A stretch of 20,723 bases of DNA from Actinobacteria bacterium UBA3028 (GCA_002367715.1 DFDL01000043.1:1-20723); one strand, 5' to 3'; numbered from the stretch's first letter, positions 1 through 7,749 are shown. A program made the numbers and translations. Notes: generated by a model from the sequence alone, not told the origin.

Positions 1-48
1 TTCGAGTTCGGGGCCTTTCCTCACGGAGAGATGAGGTCTCTTTATTTG

Positions 49-68
49 ATACCCGTTAACGCGGGTAT
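49..68 (-). terminator. Hairpin just after the membrane-protein gene
   Basis: Perfect 7-bp arms (49-55 with 62-68, ATACCCG/CGGGTAT) with a 6-nt loop begin directly beyond the stop codon of the minus-strand gene at 69. No T-run follows on the minus strand, so this would be a U-tract-less terminator, which is common in actinobacteria, or merely a palindrome around the central GTTAAC. It could also serve an unseen plus-strand gene to the left. Confidence 0.35.
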
Positions 69-650
69 TTAGATCACCGCATCGCTATCTACTCTCCGTA
101 GATGTGCGAAGCCGAGGATGGCCAGGATCAAGAAGATTATTCCGCCAGCAAAAGTTACATAACTTGCGGCTATAGCAATATCTCCTAGCATTCCAAAGGC
201 GTAGGCATTTAATAACATACCGCGCAGAGCCTGCCCCTTAAAGACTTTCTCCACAGTTGCTGATGCCTGCATCGCTTTCGCTGCAAGATCTGCATTTGCT
301 GAATCGGAAGCGGCGGCTGCGGCTGCTGATCGATTTGCGCCGGATGCAGCTGCATATGTTGGCATTGCAGATAAGTGGAAACCGATGTAATGATCGGCAT
401 ACATCTGTGCTTGTTGCCCTGTTGTCATCATCTTGCCAGCATTGTCTGCAAAGAATTTTTGAATATCTTCTGTTGCCTTTGGGTCTCCGTTTTCACCCGG
501 AATCGAAATTGCCTGTGGCTCTAGTTGCTTAGCAACTTGCTCGGTAGCAAAGTTGCCGCCATACTGGAGAATTCCACTAATTATTACTAAAAATCCTGCA
601 AGTAGTAATCCAATAATACTTGCAATCTTGTCAAATGATTTTCTATTCAT
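69..650 (-). CDS. Small membrane protein of unknown function
   Basis: Encodes 193 residues. A hydrophobic helix at about 10-30 is followed by a roughly 110-residue segment that is probably extracytoplasmic, with an alanine/serine-rich stretch at 101-130. One or two further hydrophobic helices follow at about 142-183, and the protein ends with a basic patch (HLRR). I recognise no catalytic motif. Actinobacterial proteins of this layout are often carried in databases under an unreliable 'LigA dioxygenase' label, which nothing here supports. A GGAAG lies about 9 nt before the ATG, and a TACAAT -10 on the minus strand (676-681) places transcription start close upstream. It stands alone; the function is unknown. 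Confidence 0.75.
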   Translation of the reverse strand: MNRKSFDKIASIIGLLLAGFLVIISGILQYGGNFATEQVAKQLEPQAISIPGENGDPKATEDIQKFFADNAGKMMTTGQQAQMYADHYIGFHLSAMPTYAAASGANRSAAAAAASDSANADLAAKAMQASATVEKVFKGQALRGMLLNAYAFGMLGDIAIAASYVTFAGGIIFLILAILGFAHLRRVDSDAVI

Positions 651-675
651 TTTGTTTCACTTCCTACTCTCCGAA

Positions 676-706
676 ATTGTAGAAATGAAATTTGGAGTTA
701 TTTCAT
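676..706 (-). promoter_or_regulatory. Promoter and inverted repeat of the membrane-protein gene
   Basis: On the minus strand TACAAT (681-676) is a good -10. Immediately upstream, in the -35 region, lies a perfect inverted repeat: ATGAAAT (685-691), an 8-nt spacer, ATTTCAT (700-706). A repeat in that place looks like an operator, possibly for the neighbouring HTH regulator, but that link is a guess. The -35 itself is poor. Confidence 0.4.
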
Positions 707-781
707 CTCGACTTAATTTTGGAGCATCAGCAAGATTGGTATATACAAAAAGGCGAGTGCTAGCACCACTTAGACGCATCA

Positions 782-795
782 GAGGGATAGCCCTC
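782..795 (-). terminator. Short GC hairpin after the LuxR-type gene
   Basis: GAGGG (782-786) and CCCTC (791-795) form a 5-bp stem with a 4-nt loop, about 37 nt beyond the stop of the minus-strand regulator at 832. No T-run follows. It may be a weak terminator. The rest of 651-831 holds only the promoter noted above. Confidence 0.25.
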
Positions 796-831
796 ATAGA
801 TCAAAAGTTAAATTACTTGTTGATAAACGAT

Positions 832-1149
832 TTAATCTTGGTGCTTATCGCAATACCTCTGACCATCTGGTCCAATCTGACTGTGTGAGCATTCAACATT
901 TAATTTATCTATAGCTGAATCACTAAAGTTTGCACGATAGGCCAGGGCCAGAAGTACTCGGACATTTGTATCACCATCGGATTTAATGCCAAATGCTCTA
1001 GCCATTCTAGAGACGGTATTCTCAATAACTTTTTCAGTATGAGCGGTTGTACTTGCTATTGCGCTATTTGATAAGCCATCGCAGAGATGTTCGGCGACAA
1101 GTTGTTCAAATGGGGTTAACTCGCGAGACATTATTGTGATATCAGTCAT
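832..1149 (-). CDS. Stand-alone LuxR-type (GerE) HTH regulator
   Basis: A 105-residue DNA-binding protein that is essentially one LuxR/GerE helix-turn-helix at about residues 10-72, with the family pattern LTPFEQLVAEHLCDGLSNSAIA, then a recognition-helix region near 37-55. There is no receiver, PAS or ligand domain, so its input is not visible. The last 20 residues carry C87-x-H89 and C100-x2-H103, which could bind a metal; this is inference. An ATG at 1200 would give 122 residues, but I chose 1149: it has an AGGTGA ribosome site at good spacing, and the 1200 start would leave only 21 bp before the divergent crotonase gene, whose promoter must also fit. Targets are unknown. Confidence 0.7.
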   Translation of the reverse strand: MTDITIMSRELTPFEQLVAEHLCDGLSNSAIASTTAHTEKVIENTVSRMARAFGIKSDGDTNVRVLLALAYRANFSDSAIDKLNVECSHSQIGPDGQRYCDKHQD

Positions 1150-1209
1150 CAGATCACCTACGCCCTCTCCGAACCGTGTGTAATTCTTTGTAATTTTCAT
1201 TCTCCACCC

Positions 1210-1222
1210 TAAACTCGGATAA
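1210..1222 (+). promoter_or_regulatory. Leaderless promoter of the crotonase-SDR operon
   Basis: TAAACT (1210-1215) matches the TANNNT -10 pattern. Six bases separate it from the ATG at 1222, so the expected transcription start is the A of the start codon. No ribosome-binding site precedes the ATG, which agrees with a leaderless mRNA. The -35 region is not recognisable. Confidence 0.5.
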
Positions 1223-1968
1223 TGGATACCATTTTCTCTGAGAAGGTCGGCCAGATCTTAAAGCTCACGCTCAATCGACCAGAGAAGAAGAATGCTCTGA
1301 CCCCGCAGATGTATTCAACTCTCACGGCAAGCCTAAATGAGGCAAAGGCTGACTTCGATATTCGGGTCGTAGTCATAACCGGATCAGGCTCTGCCTTTAC
1401 CGGTGGCAACGATATTTTTGATTTTGCAAATACTCCGCCAACTGGACCAGATTCACCTGTTATGCAATTTCTTGCAGTTCTACACGATTTTCCAAAACCG
1501 TTGATTGCTGCGGTTCACGGAAATGCGGTTGGTATCGGAACTACGATGCTTCTGCATTGTGACCTGGTCTATGCCACTGCTGATGCAAAGTTTTCAATGC
1601 CCTTTGTCTCACTTGGCCTGGTACCAGAGGCTGGTTCCTCCCTGTTATTTCCAAGACTTGTTGGCCATGTGATTGCCTCAGAAATATTCTTAACTGGTCG
1701 CAATTTTTCTGGGACTGAGGCCCTCGAGATGCGATTAGTAAACTCAATCGAGAGTGACCCCTTAGCAAAGGCGATGGAGATTGCAGATGAGATTTCAAAA
1801 CAACCACCGACTGCTGTCATAAACACTAAGGCTTTACTTAAGAGCAGCCAGCATCAAGCAGTTGCTATGGTGATGGAGGCCGAGGGTGAACTATTTCGAA
1901 TCGCGCTCGAGTCGGATGAGGCGCAGCTAGCATTTATGAATTTTCTAGCCAAGAAGAGTAAGGGGTAA
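1222..1968 (+). CDS. Enoyl-CoA hydratase/isomerase family protein (crotonase)
   Basis: 248 residues, normal for the crotonase fold, acting on acyl-CoA thioesters in the cytoplasm. The two oxyanion-hole segments are visible at about 57-64 (SAFTGGND) and 100-108 (GNAVGIGTT). The segment LGLVPEAGSSLL at 131-142 puts a glutamate (E136) at the usual catalytic position. The PEAGSS form resembles enoyl-CoA isomerase-like members as much as hydratases, so the exact reaction is open. It is followed 4 nt later by an SDR with a strong ribosome site, so the two probably form an operon for fatty-acid or other acyl-CoA breakdown. The start is an ATG that appears leaderless. Confidence 0.85.
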   Translation: MDTIFSEKVGQILKLTLNRPEKKNALTPQMYSTLTASLNEAKADFDIRVVVITGSGSAFTGGNDIFDFANTPPTGPDSPVMQFLAVLHDFPKPLIAAVHGNAVGIGTTMLLHCDLVYATADAKFSMPFVSLGLVPEAGSSLLFPRLVGHVIASEIFLTGRNFSGTEALEMRLVNSIESDPLAKAMEIADEISKQPPTAVINTKALLKSSQHQAVAMVMEAEGELFRIALESDEAQLAFMNFLAKKSKG

Positions 1969-1972
1969 TTTG

Positions 1973-2803
1973 ATGTCACTAGCTGGTAAAAATATCTTTA
2001 TAACTGGAGGTTCTAGAGGAATCGGACTTGCGATTGCAATTCGCGCCGCTGCCGATGGTGCCAATATTGCAATTGCAGCAAAAACTACTGAGGCCAATCC
2101 AAAATTACCAGGAACAATCTTTACCGCTGCAAGTGAGATTGAGGCAGCTGGAGGTAAGGCGCTGCCAATTCAATGCGACATTAGAGATGAGGATGCCATA
2201 ACTGCGGCAGTAGGCAAGGCGGCACAAGAGTTTGGTGGCTTAGATATTCTAATCAACAATGCCAGTGCGATAAATCTGACACCTACAGAGAAGACCCTTG
2301 CAAAGCGCTTTGATCTTATGTTTGATGTGAATGTCAGAGGTACATTTCTAACATCACAAGCCGTAATTCCATTCCTGCGCAAGAGCGCGGAGGCGGGGCG
2401 AAATCCACATATCTTGACGCTCTCGCCACCACTTTCGATGAACCCCAAATGGTTTAAAAACCATGTTGCTTACACGATGTCTAAATATGGAATGAGTATG
2501 TGCGTACTTGGGATGGCCGGAGAGTTTGCTCGCGATGGAATAGCTGTAAATGCACTATGGCCGCGGACTGCAATCGATACCGCGGCGCTACAGATGATTC
2601 CTGGAGTAGATACCGATTTTTGCCGTAAGCCAGAGATTCTCTCAGATACTGCCTACATAATTTTAAATCGCGATTCTAAGACAACAACCGGGAACTTCTT
2701 CGTTGATGATGAAGTCCTAGCATCAGAAGGCATTACAGATCTAGAGAAATATTCAGTCAAGCCAGGAACAACTGATTTCCTGCTCGACTTCTTTCTAGAT
2801 TAA
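1973..2803 (+). CDS. Short-chain dehydrogenase/reductase, HSDL2-like
   Basis: A 276-residue NAD(P)-dependent oxidoreductase of the SDR family. Counting from the TTG just before the chosen ATG, the cofactor motif TGGSRGIG is at 12-19, the structural NNAS (for NNAG) at 96-99, and a catalytic serine near 152. The Y168-x3-K172 pair (YTMSK) is intact. The C-terminal GNFFVDDEVL segment is typical of the hydroxysteroid dehydrogenase-like 2 group, linked to fatty-acyl metabolism. The frame could begin at TTG 1970, but ATG 1973 has AGGGG 7 nt upstream and is preferred. It shares an operon with the crotonase, which suggests hydration and dehydrogenation steps on one acyl-CoA substrate; the substrate is unknown. 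It converges on the exporter gene 20 bp away with no terminator. Confidence 0.85.
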   Translation: MSLAGKNIFITGGSRGIGLAIAIRAAADGANIAIAAKTTEANPKLPGTIFTAASEIEAAGGKALPIQCDIRDEDAITAAVGKAAQEFGGLDILINNASAINLTPTEKTLAKRFDLMFDVNVRGTFLTSQAVIPFLRKSAEAGRNPHILTLSPPLSMNPKWFKNHVAYTMSKYGMSMCVLGMAGEFARDGIAVNALWPRTAIDTAALQMIPGVDTDFCRKPEILSDTAYIILNRDSKTTTGNFFVDDEVLASEGITDLEKYSVKPGTTDFLLDFFLD

Positions 2804-2823
2804 ATGTCGCTTAGCCCAACTGC

Positions 2824-4296
2824 TTAGTGAGTAACTGCGCCTTCAATCTCTACAAGAGATTCCTTGCCAATATTAATTGTAAAGTATAGAACGATAGCTC
2901 CGATAAAGAAGAAGAGCGATCCAGCGATAAAAGCTAGCGAGAAGCCATGCGTGAGGGCGAATGGTTGTAGTCGCTCACCCATATCTTTATTTGCTGCTAG
3001 GTAATTAAGTGTTCCGGTAGCTGCGACAGTGTTTAGTAGCGCGGTACCGAGGGATCCGCCAACTTGCTGGCTTGTGTTAATCATCGCACTTGCAACACCT
3101 GCATCTTGATTACCGATGTGGTGTAGCGCTGTAGATTGAACTGGGATAAACACAAGTGCAATACCGAAGCTCAAGATTAGAAATACCGGCAGCACATGAG
3201 TTACATATGAGGTATCAGGCGTAATTCGAGATAGCCCAAGTTGTGCCAGGCCACCAATAATTAAACCTGGGATCATAAGCGGCTTAGGTCCGATCTTAGG
3301 CAAGAGCTGTGATGCGACACCTGCTCCTATGATAATTCCGAAGGTAAATGGCAGAAAGGCAAATCCTGATTTCAGTGGTGAATAACCGAGAACACCCTGC
3401 ATGTAAATGGACATGAATAAGAACATTGCAAAGAGGCCAGCGCCTACAAAGAGAGAACCTAAATATGATCCGCCTCGATTTCGTTCAAGAATTACTCGAA
3501 GTGGAAGTAGCGGGCTCTTGACCTTCTTTTCAATTAATCCAAAGGCGGCAAGCAATAGAACTGCGGCAACCAAGAAGGAGATCGTCTCTCTATCACCCCA
3601 ACCAACTCGAGCGGCTTGGTTGAAACCATAGACGAGCGCAAAGAGCCCGGCAGTAGCGGTAAGGACTCCTGGAATGTCATAGGAGTGCTTGCCTTCAGCC
3701 TTTGAATCTTTTACATATACAACCGCTAGAAGCGCGGTAACAATCGCGATTGGAGTGTTAACGGCTAAACACCAGCGCCACGAGAAGTATTGGGTAAGAG
3801 CGCCACCGGCGATGAGCCCGATTGCAGCCCCGCCGCCAGAGATTGCTCCGTAAACACCAAAGGCGCGTGCGCGCTCCTTTGGGATTGTGAAGGTAACTGT
3901 CGTAATCGATAGCGCGGCTGGAGCTAGAAGAGCGCCGAAGACGCCTTGAAGAGCTCGGGCAGCGAAGAGCAGCTCTTGAGTTGAGGCGATACCGCCAAGC
4001 GCCGAAGCACCGGCAAAGCCAATCAAGCCGATAATGAAGGCACGCTTTCGGCCGATGAAATCACCTATTCGCCCACCAAGTAAAAGTAGCGAGCCGAAGG
4101 CCAAGGTATATGCAGTGACAACCCATTGTTGATTAGCATCAGTAATACCTAAATCAGCCTTAGCGTTTGGAATTGCAATATTTACGATTGATCCATCTAG
4201 AACGATCATTAATTGCGCAATTGCAATTACAAATAAAGTACGCCAACGATTTGGATCCTGACCATTTTCATCAAGTTCGACATGGGTTTTGCTCAC
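2824..4296 (-). CDS. MFS drug exporter, DHA2 (EmrB/QacA-like), 14 helices
   Basis: 490 residues with about 14 hydrophobic helices, the length and topology of the DHA2 proton-antiport family that expels drugs and other amphiphiles. Visible motifs are the helix-1 signature LDGSIVNIAIP (33-43, with D34), motif A GGRIGDFIGRKRA (74-86), RALQG (114-118), and a glycine-rich motif C at about 149-167 in which the usual proline is replaced. The start is GTG at 4296, with AAAGGAG about 5 nt upstream. It diverges from the aminotransferase across a 422-bp gap; no TetR or MarR regulator adjoins it, so its control and substrate cannot be read here. On the minus strand, CATAAT hexamers around 4325-4340 are possible -10 elements. 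Confidence 0.88.
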   Translation of the reverse strand: MSKTHVELDENGQDPNRWRTLFVIAIAQLMIVLDGSIVNIAIPNAKADLGITDANQQWVVTAYTLAFGSLLLLGGRIGDFIGRKRAFIIGLIGFAGASALGGIASTQELLFAARALQGVFGALLAPAALSITTVTFTIPKERARAFGVYGAISGGGAAIGLIAGGALTQYFSWRWCLAVNTPIAIVTALLAVVYVKDSKAEGKHSYDIPGVLTATAGLFALVYGFNQAARVGWGDRETISFLVAAVLLLAAFGLIEKKVKSPLLPLRVILERNRGGSYLGSLFVGAGLFAMFLFMSIYMQGVLGYSPLKSGFAFLPFTFGIIIGAGVASQLLPKIGPKPLMIPGLIIGGLAQLGLSRITPDTSYVTHVLPVFLILSFGIALVFIPVQSTALHHIGNQDAGVASAMINTSQQVGGSLGTALLNTVAATGTLNYLAANKDMGERLQPFALTHGFSLAFIAGSLFFFIGAIVLYFTINIGKESLVEIEGAVTH

Positions 4297-4718
4297 AGTT
4301 TCTCCTTTAAATATTTTTCACAGAATTATGCAAAATTATGTAAAAACAAAATTTTCGTGCCACGATTGGGCAAGACGTCATTTTTGCATATTGTCAAAGG
4401 TGGCGCGAGTTGATTTCTCAGTTTCTTGAAAATTTCTTGAAAATTGTCCAAATTGCAAGAAATAAATTATTTAAATGAGCATAAAGCCAGCCTATTAGTG
4501 CGTTTTCTTGCTATCTCTGCTACCGTCTCCTTTATCGGAAAACGACTTGGTTTTCTCACTAGCAAAGGAGTTTGTACCCAAAAGGGATTCGTTGAAGTTA
4601 ACGAGCAATCCAACAAAAGGTACTTCTTTCCAAAATGACCTGAACTTTAGAACCACAGACTTTTCGCAAGATACCAGAATCTGTAATCCAAGTTTCACCT
4701 GAAAAAATTAGTGAACTT
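4297..4718. promoter_or_regulatory. 422-bp divergent control region with repeats
   Basis: This gap separates the divergent exporter and aminotransferase. It holds AATTATG twice with a 10-bp period (4324-4330, 4334-4340), GACGTC at 4374-4379, a tandem 11-bp repeat (4422-4443) and an inverted repeat with 8-bp arms (4432-4439 and 4456-4463). The part from 4470 to 4640 has no feature I recognise. From 4644 to 4718 the sequence is open in the aminotransferase frame and looks coding. No clear promoter, ribosome site or riboswitch fold was found for the aminotransferase. Confidence 0.45.
4422..4443 (+). repeat. Tandem 11-bp repeat with overlapping inverted repeat
   Basis: TTTCTTGAAAA occurs twice head to tail, so both copies lie on the same face of the helix. 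Each contains the near-palindrome TTTC-TT-GAAA. The second copy overlaps an inverted repeat whose other arm, CAAGAAAT, is at 4456-4463. This arrangement suits cooperative binding by a dimeric regulator, but no such protein is identified. Confidence 0.6.
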
Positions 4719-6026
4719 ATGGCCGCCGAATGGGCGCAATTTTCAAAATCTACCTTCGCTTCTAGCGCTGAAAATAAGCTTGCAAAGGCATCCTCGCCAC
4801 TCGGCGTAACATCAAGTTTCCAATATTGGGATCCATATCCAATCAGCGTAGTTTCTGCTAAAGGTGCCTGGATGACCGATGTTGATGGTCGTGAGTTACT
4901 GGACTTATCAATGGGATTTGGGGCGATGCTTGCCGGTCACTTGAACGATGAGGTAATTGCTGAGACGAAGACTTCCCTGGATGGCGGAACCCTATTCGTT
5001 ACCCCATCGCCAATCTCTAGAGATGGTGCTGAGAGATTATGTAAACGCTTTGAGATTGATCAGGTCCGATTCGCTAACTCTGGTACTGAGGCAACAATGT
5101 ATGCCGTCCGTACCGCCAAAGCATTCAATGGAAAATCTGCAATCGTCAAAGTTGAGGGTGGCTACCACGGTAGCTATGACCCACTTACGGTTTCAGCTAA
5201 GCCAGATCTAGCTAAAGCAGGTAACCCAGAAGAGCCAACCCCGGTAATCGGCCATGGCATCAATGCTGGAGTTGTCTTTGTTGTTCCTTACAATAATCTT
5301 GAGGCGCTCGAAAAGGTATTTGAGCGAGATCACGAATCAATCGCCTGCTTTATAGTCGAGCCTGTTCTAGAAAACCTTGGCATCGTTCTTCCAGATGCTG
5401 GGTATCTTGCGGGTGTGCGCGAGCTCTGTACCAAATACAAGATCGTATTGATATTTGACGAAGTAAAAACTGGTTTAACGGCTGGTCCTCGCGGGGCAGC
5501 CCACCGAATTGGCGTACAACCAGATTTAATCTGTCTCGCTAAATCAATTGGTGGCGGACTTCCACTTGCTGCCTTTGGTGGCCGGGCTGAAATGATGAAC
5601 ACAATTACGACTGGCGCTATGGCGCACTTCGGAACCTTCAATGGAAATCCACTTGCAATGGCTGGACTGCGCGCGATGGACAAGCTCTGCACTGAAGAGG
5701 CCTTGGCAACTGCTGAAGCATTTAATAAGCAGGCGCTAGATCGAATTTCAGAGATTATCGATGAGTACCAGCTACCGGCACATACTGTTGGCTTTGGAGT
5801 TAAGGGTTGTATTACTTGGTCTAAGGATCCAGTACGCAATTACCGTGACTATAAAGCAACCGATTTCGCAATAGCCGAGCTCTCTTGGCTCTGGTCGATG
5901 AACCGCGGAATTATCACGCCTCCGGGCTTAGATGAACAGTGGTTAATTTCGCTGGCTCACGGCCAGAAGGAGATTGATTTACTTGTTGAGAATTTCCGCT
6001 TATTTGCGGTTGCTCTACGTTCTTAA
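4719..6026 (+). CDS. Class III PLP-dependent aminotransferase (GSA-aminotransferase-like)
   Basis: 435 residues as drawn. This fold-type I enzyme of the glutamate-1-semialdehyde aminomutase / omega-aminotransferase family shows SGTEA (121-125, PLP phosphate contact), GGYHGSYD (147-154), EPV (214-216), FDEVKTG (246-252, with D247 for the PLP nitrogen), the PLP lysine K275 in CLAKSIGGG, and GTFNGNP (305-311). It is complete through its C-terminus. It is unlikely to be the dedicated heme enzyme hemL: it belongs to a related actinobacterial group whose substrate I cannot name. ATG 4719 has no ribosome site or clear -10. The frame stays open back to 4644 with family-like residues (ESVIQVSPEKISEL) and meets TGA at 4641, two codons after an ATG at 4635, so the real N-terminus is uncertain. 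It converges on the ABC-F gene 27 bp away. Confidence 0.85.
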   Translation: MAAEWAQFSKSTFASSAENKLAKASSPLGVTSSFQYWDPYPISVVSAKGAWMTDVDGRELLDLSMGFGAMLAGHLNDEVIAETKTSLDGGTLFVTPSPISRDGAERLCKRFEIDQVRFANSGTEATMYAVRTAKAFNGKSAIVKVEGGYHGSYDPLTVSAKPDLAKAGNPEEPTPVIGHGINAGVVFVVPYNNLEALEKVFERDHESIACFIVEPVLENLGIVLPDAGYLAGVRELCTKYKIVLIFDEVKTGLTAGPRGAAHRIGVQPDLICLAKSIGGGLPLAAFGGRAEMMNTITTGAMAHFGTFNGNPLAMAGLRAMDKLCTEEALATAEAFNKQALDRISEIIDEYQLPAHTVGFGVKGCITWSKDPVRNYRDYKATDFAIAELSWLWSMNRGIITPPGLDEQWLISLAHGQKEIDLLVENFRLFAVALRS

Positions 6027-6053
6027 AAATTTAAGTGGATCTACCTATTTATA

Positions 6054-7652
6054 TTATTCAAGGGCAATTAGTTCAAGGTACTGATTGCCCCACAAATCTT
6101 CGTCGCCATCTGGCAACAAGAGAACTCGCTCTGGTTTAAGGGCTTGTACTGCGCCAATATCGTGGCTTACTAGAACTACTGCGCCTTGGTACTCGCCAAG
6201 CGCTGCGAGAATCTCCTCGCGAGAAGCTGGATCTAAGTTATTCGTTGGCTCATCTAGTAGTAAAACATTTGCAGAACCAACAACCAAAGTTGCTAGAGCT
6301 AATCGGGTTCGCTCGCCACCACTTAGTACCTTCACTGGCTTGTGAACATCATCGCCTGAGAATAAGAAGGAACCGAGAGTTTGGCGCGCTTGCTGCTCGC
6401 TAATTTTCGCACCAGCAGAGAGCATGTTCTCTAGGACAGTTCGTTCGAAATCTAGGGACTCGTGCTCCTGGGTGTAGTAACCAATTTTCAGACCATGGCC
6501 AGGCAGAATCTCTCCGGTATCTGATTGATTCGTGCCACCTAAAATACTTAACAACGTTGTCTTTCCAGCGCCGTTTAGTCCGAGAATAACAACTCGAGAT
6601 GACCTATCGATAGCCAGATCCACATCGGTAAAGATTTCAAGTGAACCATATGACTTGCTTAAGCCAGTTGCCATAAGCGGAGTCTTACCGCAAGGTGCTG
6701 GAGTGGGGAAACGTAATTTTGCGACCTTATCTGATCTGCGAACATCTTCAAGATTGGAGATAAGTAATTCTGCCCGGCGGAGCATTCCTTGGGCGGCAGT
6801 TGCTTTAGAGGCCTTGGCCCGCATCTTCTCGCCCTGCTTCTGCAAAATTTCAGCCTTCTTCTCGGCATTGGCCCGCTCTTTCTTGCGACGGTGCTCATCA
6901 GCTTCGCGCTGCAACAAATACTTCTTCCAGCCCATGTTATAGACATCTATAACATTGCGGTTTGCATCAATATAGAAAACTTTATTGACAACAGTTTCAA
7001 TCAGGGCAACATCGTGAGAGATAACAACTAGGCCACCAGAATATTTAGTTAAGTAATCACGTAGCCAGTTAATGGACTCGGCATCAAGGTGGTTGGTTGG
7101 CTCATCCAATAGCAGAGTCTCGGCGCCACTAAATAACAAGCGGGCAAGTTCTACTCGGCGACGTTGACCACCAGATAGAACTTGTATTGGTTCTTCAAAT
7201 AATCTTTCGGGTAGCCCAAGATTTGTTGCTATCGACTCTGCTTCTGCAGAAGCGCCATAACCACCGGCTGCATTAAATTCGCTATCGACTCTTGAATATC
7301 TCTCTAGTGCTAATTCAAGCTCTTGCGGAGTTGCAGTTGCCATAGCCTCTTCGGCTTTGCGCATGCGAAGAACAATCTGATCGAGTCCGCGGGCCGATAA
7401 AATTCGATTTATTACGCTCTCTTCTTGATCACCAGTACGAGGATCTTGGGGGAGGTAACCAATTGTTCCGGTGCGAGTTATCTGTCCACCGGCCGGAAGG
7501 GTTTCACCGGCTAAGCATTTAGCTAGTGTGGATTTCCCAGCGCCATTTCGGCCAACGAAGCCGATTCGATCCCCGCTATTGATACGGACCGCGACATCCT
7601 TAACTAAGAGTCTTGCGCCAGCTCGGAGTTCAACGCTTTGAGTGGCAATCAC
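6054..7652 (-). CDS. ABC-F family ATPase (ribosome-associated type)
   Basis: 532 residues with two ABC ATPase domains and no membrane segments, the layout of ABC-F proteins that act on the ribosome rather than transport. From GTG 7652: Walker A at 34-41 (GRNGAGKS), LSGGQ 159-163, LLLDEPTNHLD 180-190; a charged coiled-coil linker at about 247-306, rich in lysine and alanine; then Walker A 358-365 (GLNGAGKT), LSGGE 443-447 and LLLDEPTNNLD from 464. The tail GDEDLWGNQYLEL is typical of an actinobacterial subgroup. A GTG at 7670 adds six residues with a poor ribosome site; 7652 has GGGAG 9 nt upstream and begins where homologues do. Whether it is a housekeeping translation factor or gives antibiotic protection cannot be read from the sequence. 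Confidence 0.87.
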   Translation of the reverse strand: MIATQSVELRAGARLLVKDVAVRINSGDRIGFVGRNGAGKSTLAKCLAGETLPAGGQITRTGTIGYLPQDPRTGDQEESVINRILSARGLDQIVLRMRKAEEAMATATPQELELALERYSRVDSEFNAAGGYGASAEAESIATNLGLPERLFEEPIQVLSGGQRRRVELARLLFSGAETLLLDEPTNHLDAESINWLRDYLTKYSGGLVVISHDVALIETVVNKVFYIDANRNVIDVYNMGWKKYLLQREADEHRRKKERANAEKKAEILQKQGEKMRAKASKATAAQGMLRRAELLISNLEDVRRSDKVAKLRFPTPAPCGKTPLMATGLSKSYGSLEIFTDVDLAIDRSSRVVILGLNGAGKTTLLSILGGTNQSDTGEILPGHGLKIGYYTQEHESLDFERTVLENMLSAGAKISEQQARQTLGSFLFSGDDVHKPVKVLSGGERTRLALATLVVGSANVLLLDEPTNNLDPASREEILAALGEYQGAVVLVSHDIGAVQALKPERVLLLPDGDEDLWGNQYLELIALE

Positions 7653-7718
7653 TAAGCGATACTCCCACACCTAGCAAGCGGCGATTACAGAGCCCGTAGG
7701 GACTAGAGGCAGGGTCCG

Positions 7719-7749
7719 CTTATATCTGGCAGATGCAAATAATTTGCAA
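7719..7749 (-). promoter_or_regulatory. Probable promoter of the ABC-F gene
   Basis: On the minus strand TATAAG (7724-7719) is a fair -10, with TTGCAA (7749-7744) a possible -35 at 19-bp spacing. That -35 lies inside the palindrome in front of the nickel operon, so a bound repressor could also affect this gene. The leader would be about 60 nt. Confidence 0.35.

Noticed and set aside
755..766. GAGTGCTAG and the palindrome GTGCTAGCAC resemble half of a CIRCE (HrcA) element.
   Set aside because: The matching TTAGCACTC half-site nine bases away is missing and no chaperone gene follows.
553..888. Plus-strand open frame of 111 codons across the first intergenic region.
   Set aside because: It overlaps two minus-strand genes and its product has no family-like pattern; explained as antisense shadow plus non-coding DNA.
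4341..4410. Inverted pair CGTGCCAC ... GTGGCGCG around 4356-4408 as an operator.
   Set aside because: One mismatch and a spacer of about 37 bases make it indistinguishable from chance.
4444..4702. Two short overlapping open frames (about 64 codons each) in the exporter-aminotransferase gap.
   Set aside because: No ribosome site, no recognisable domain, and low-complexity composition; likely chance open frames in AT-rich DNA.
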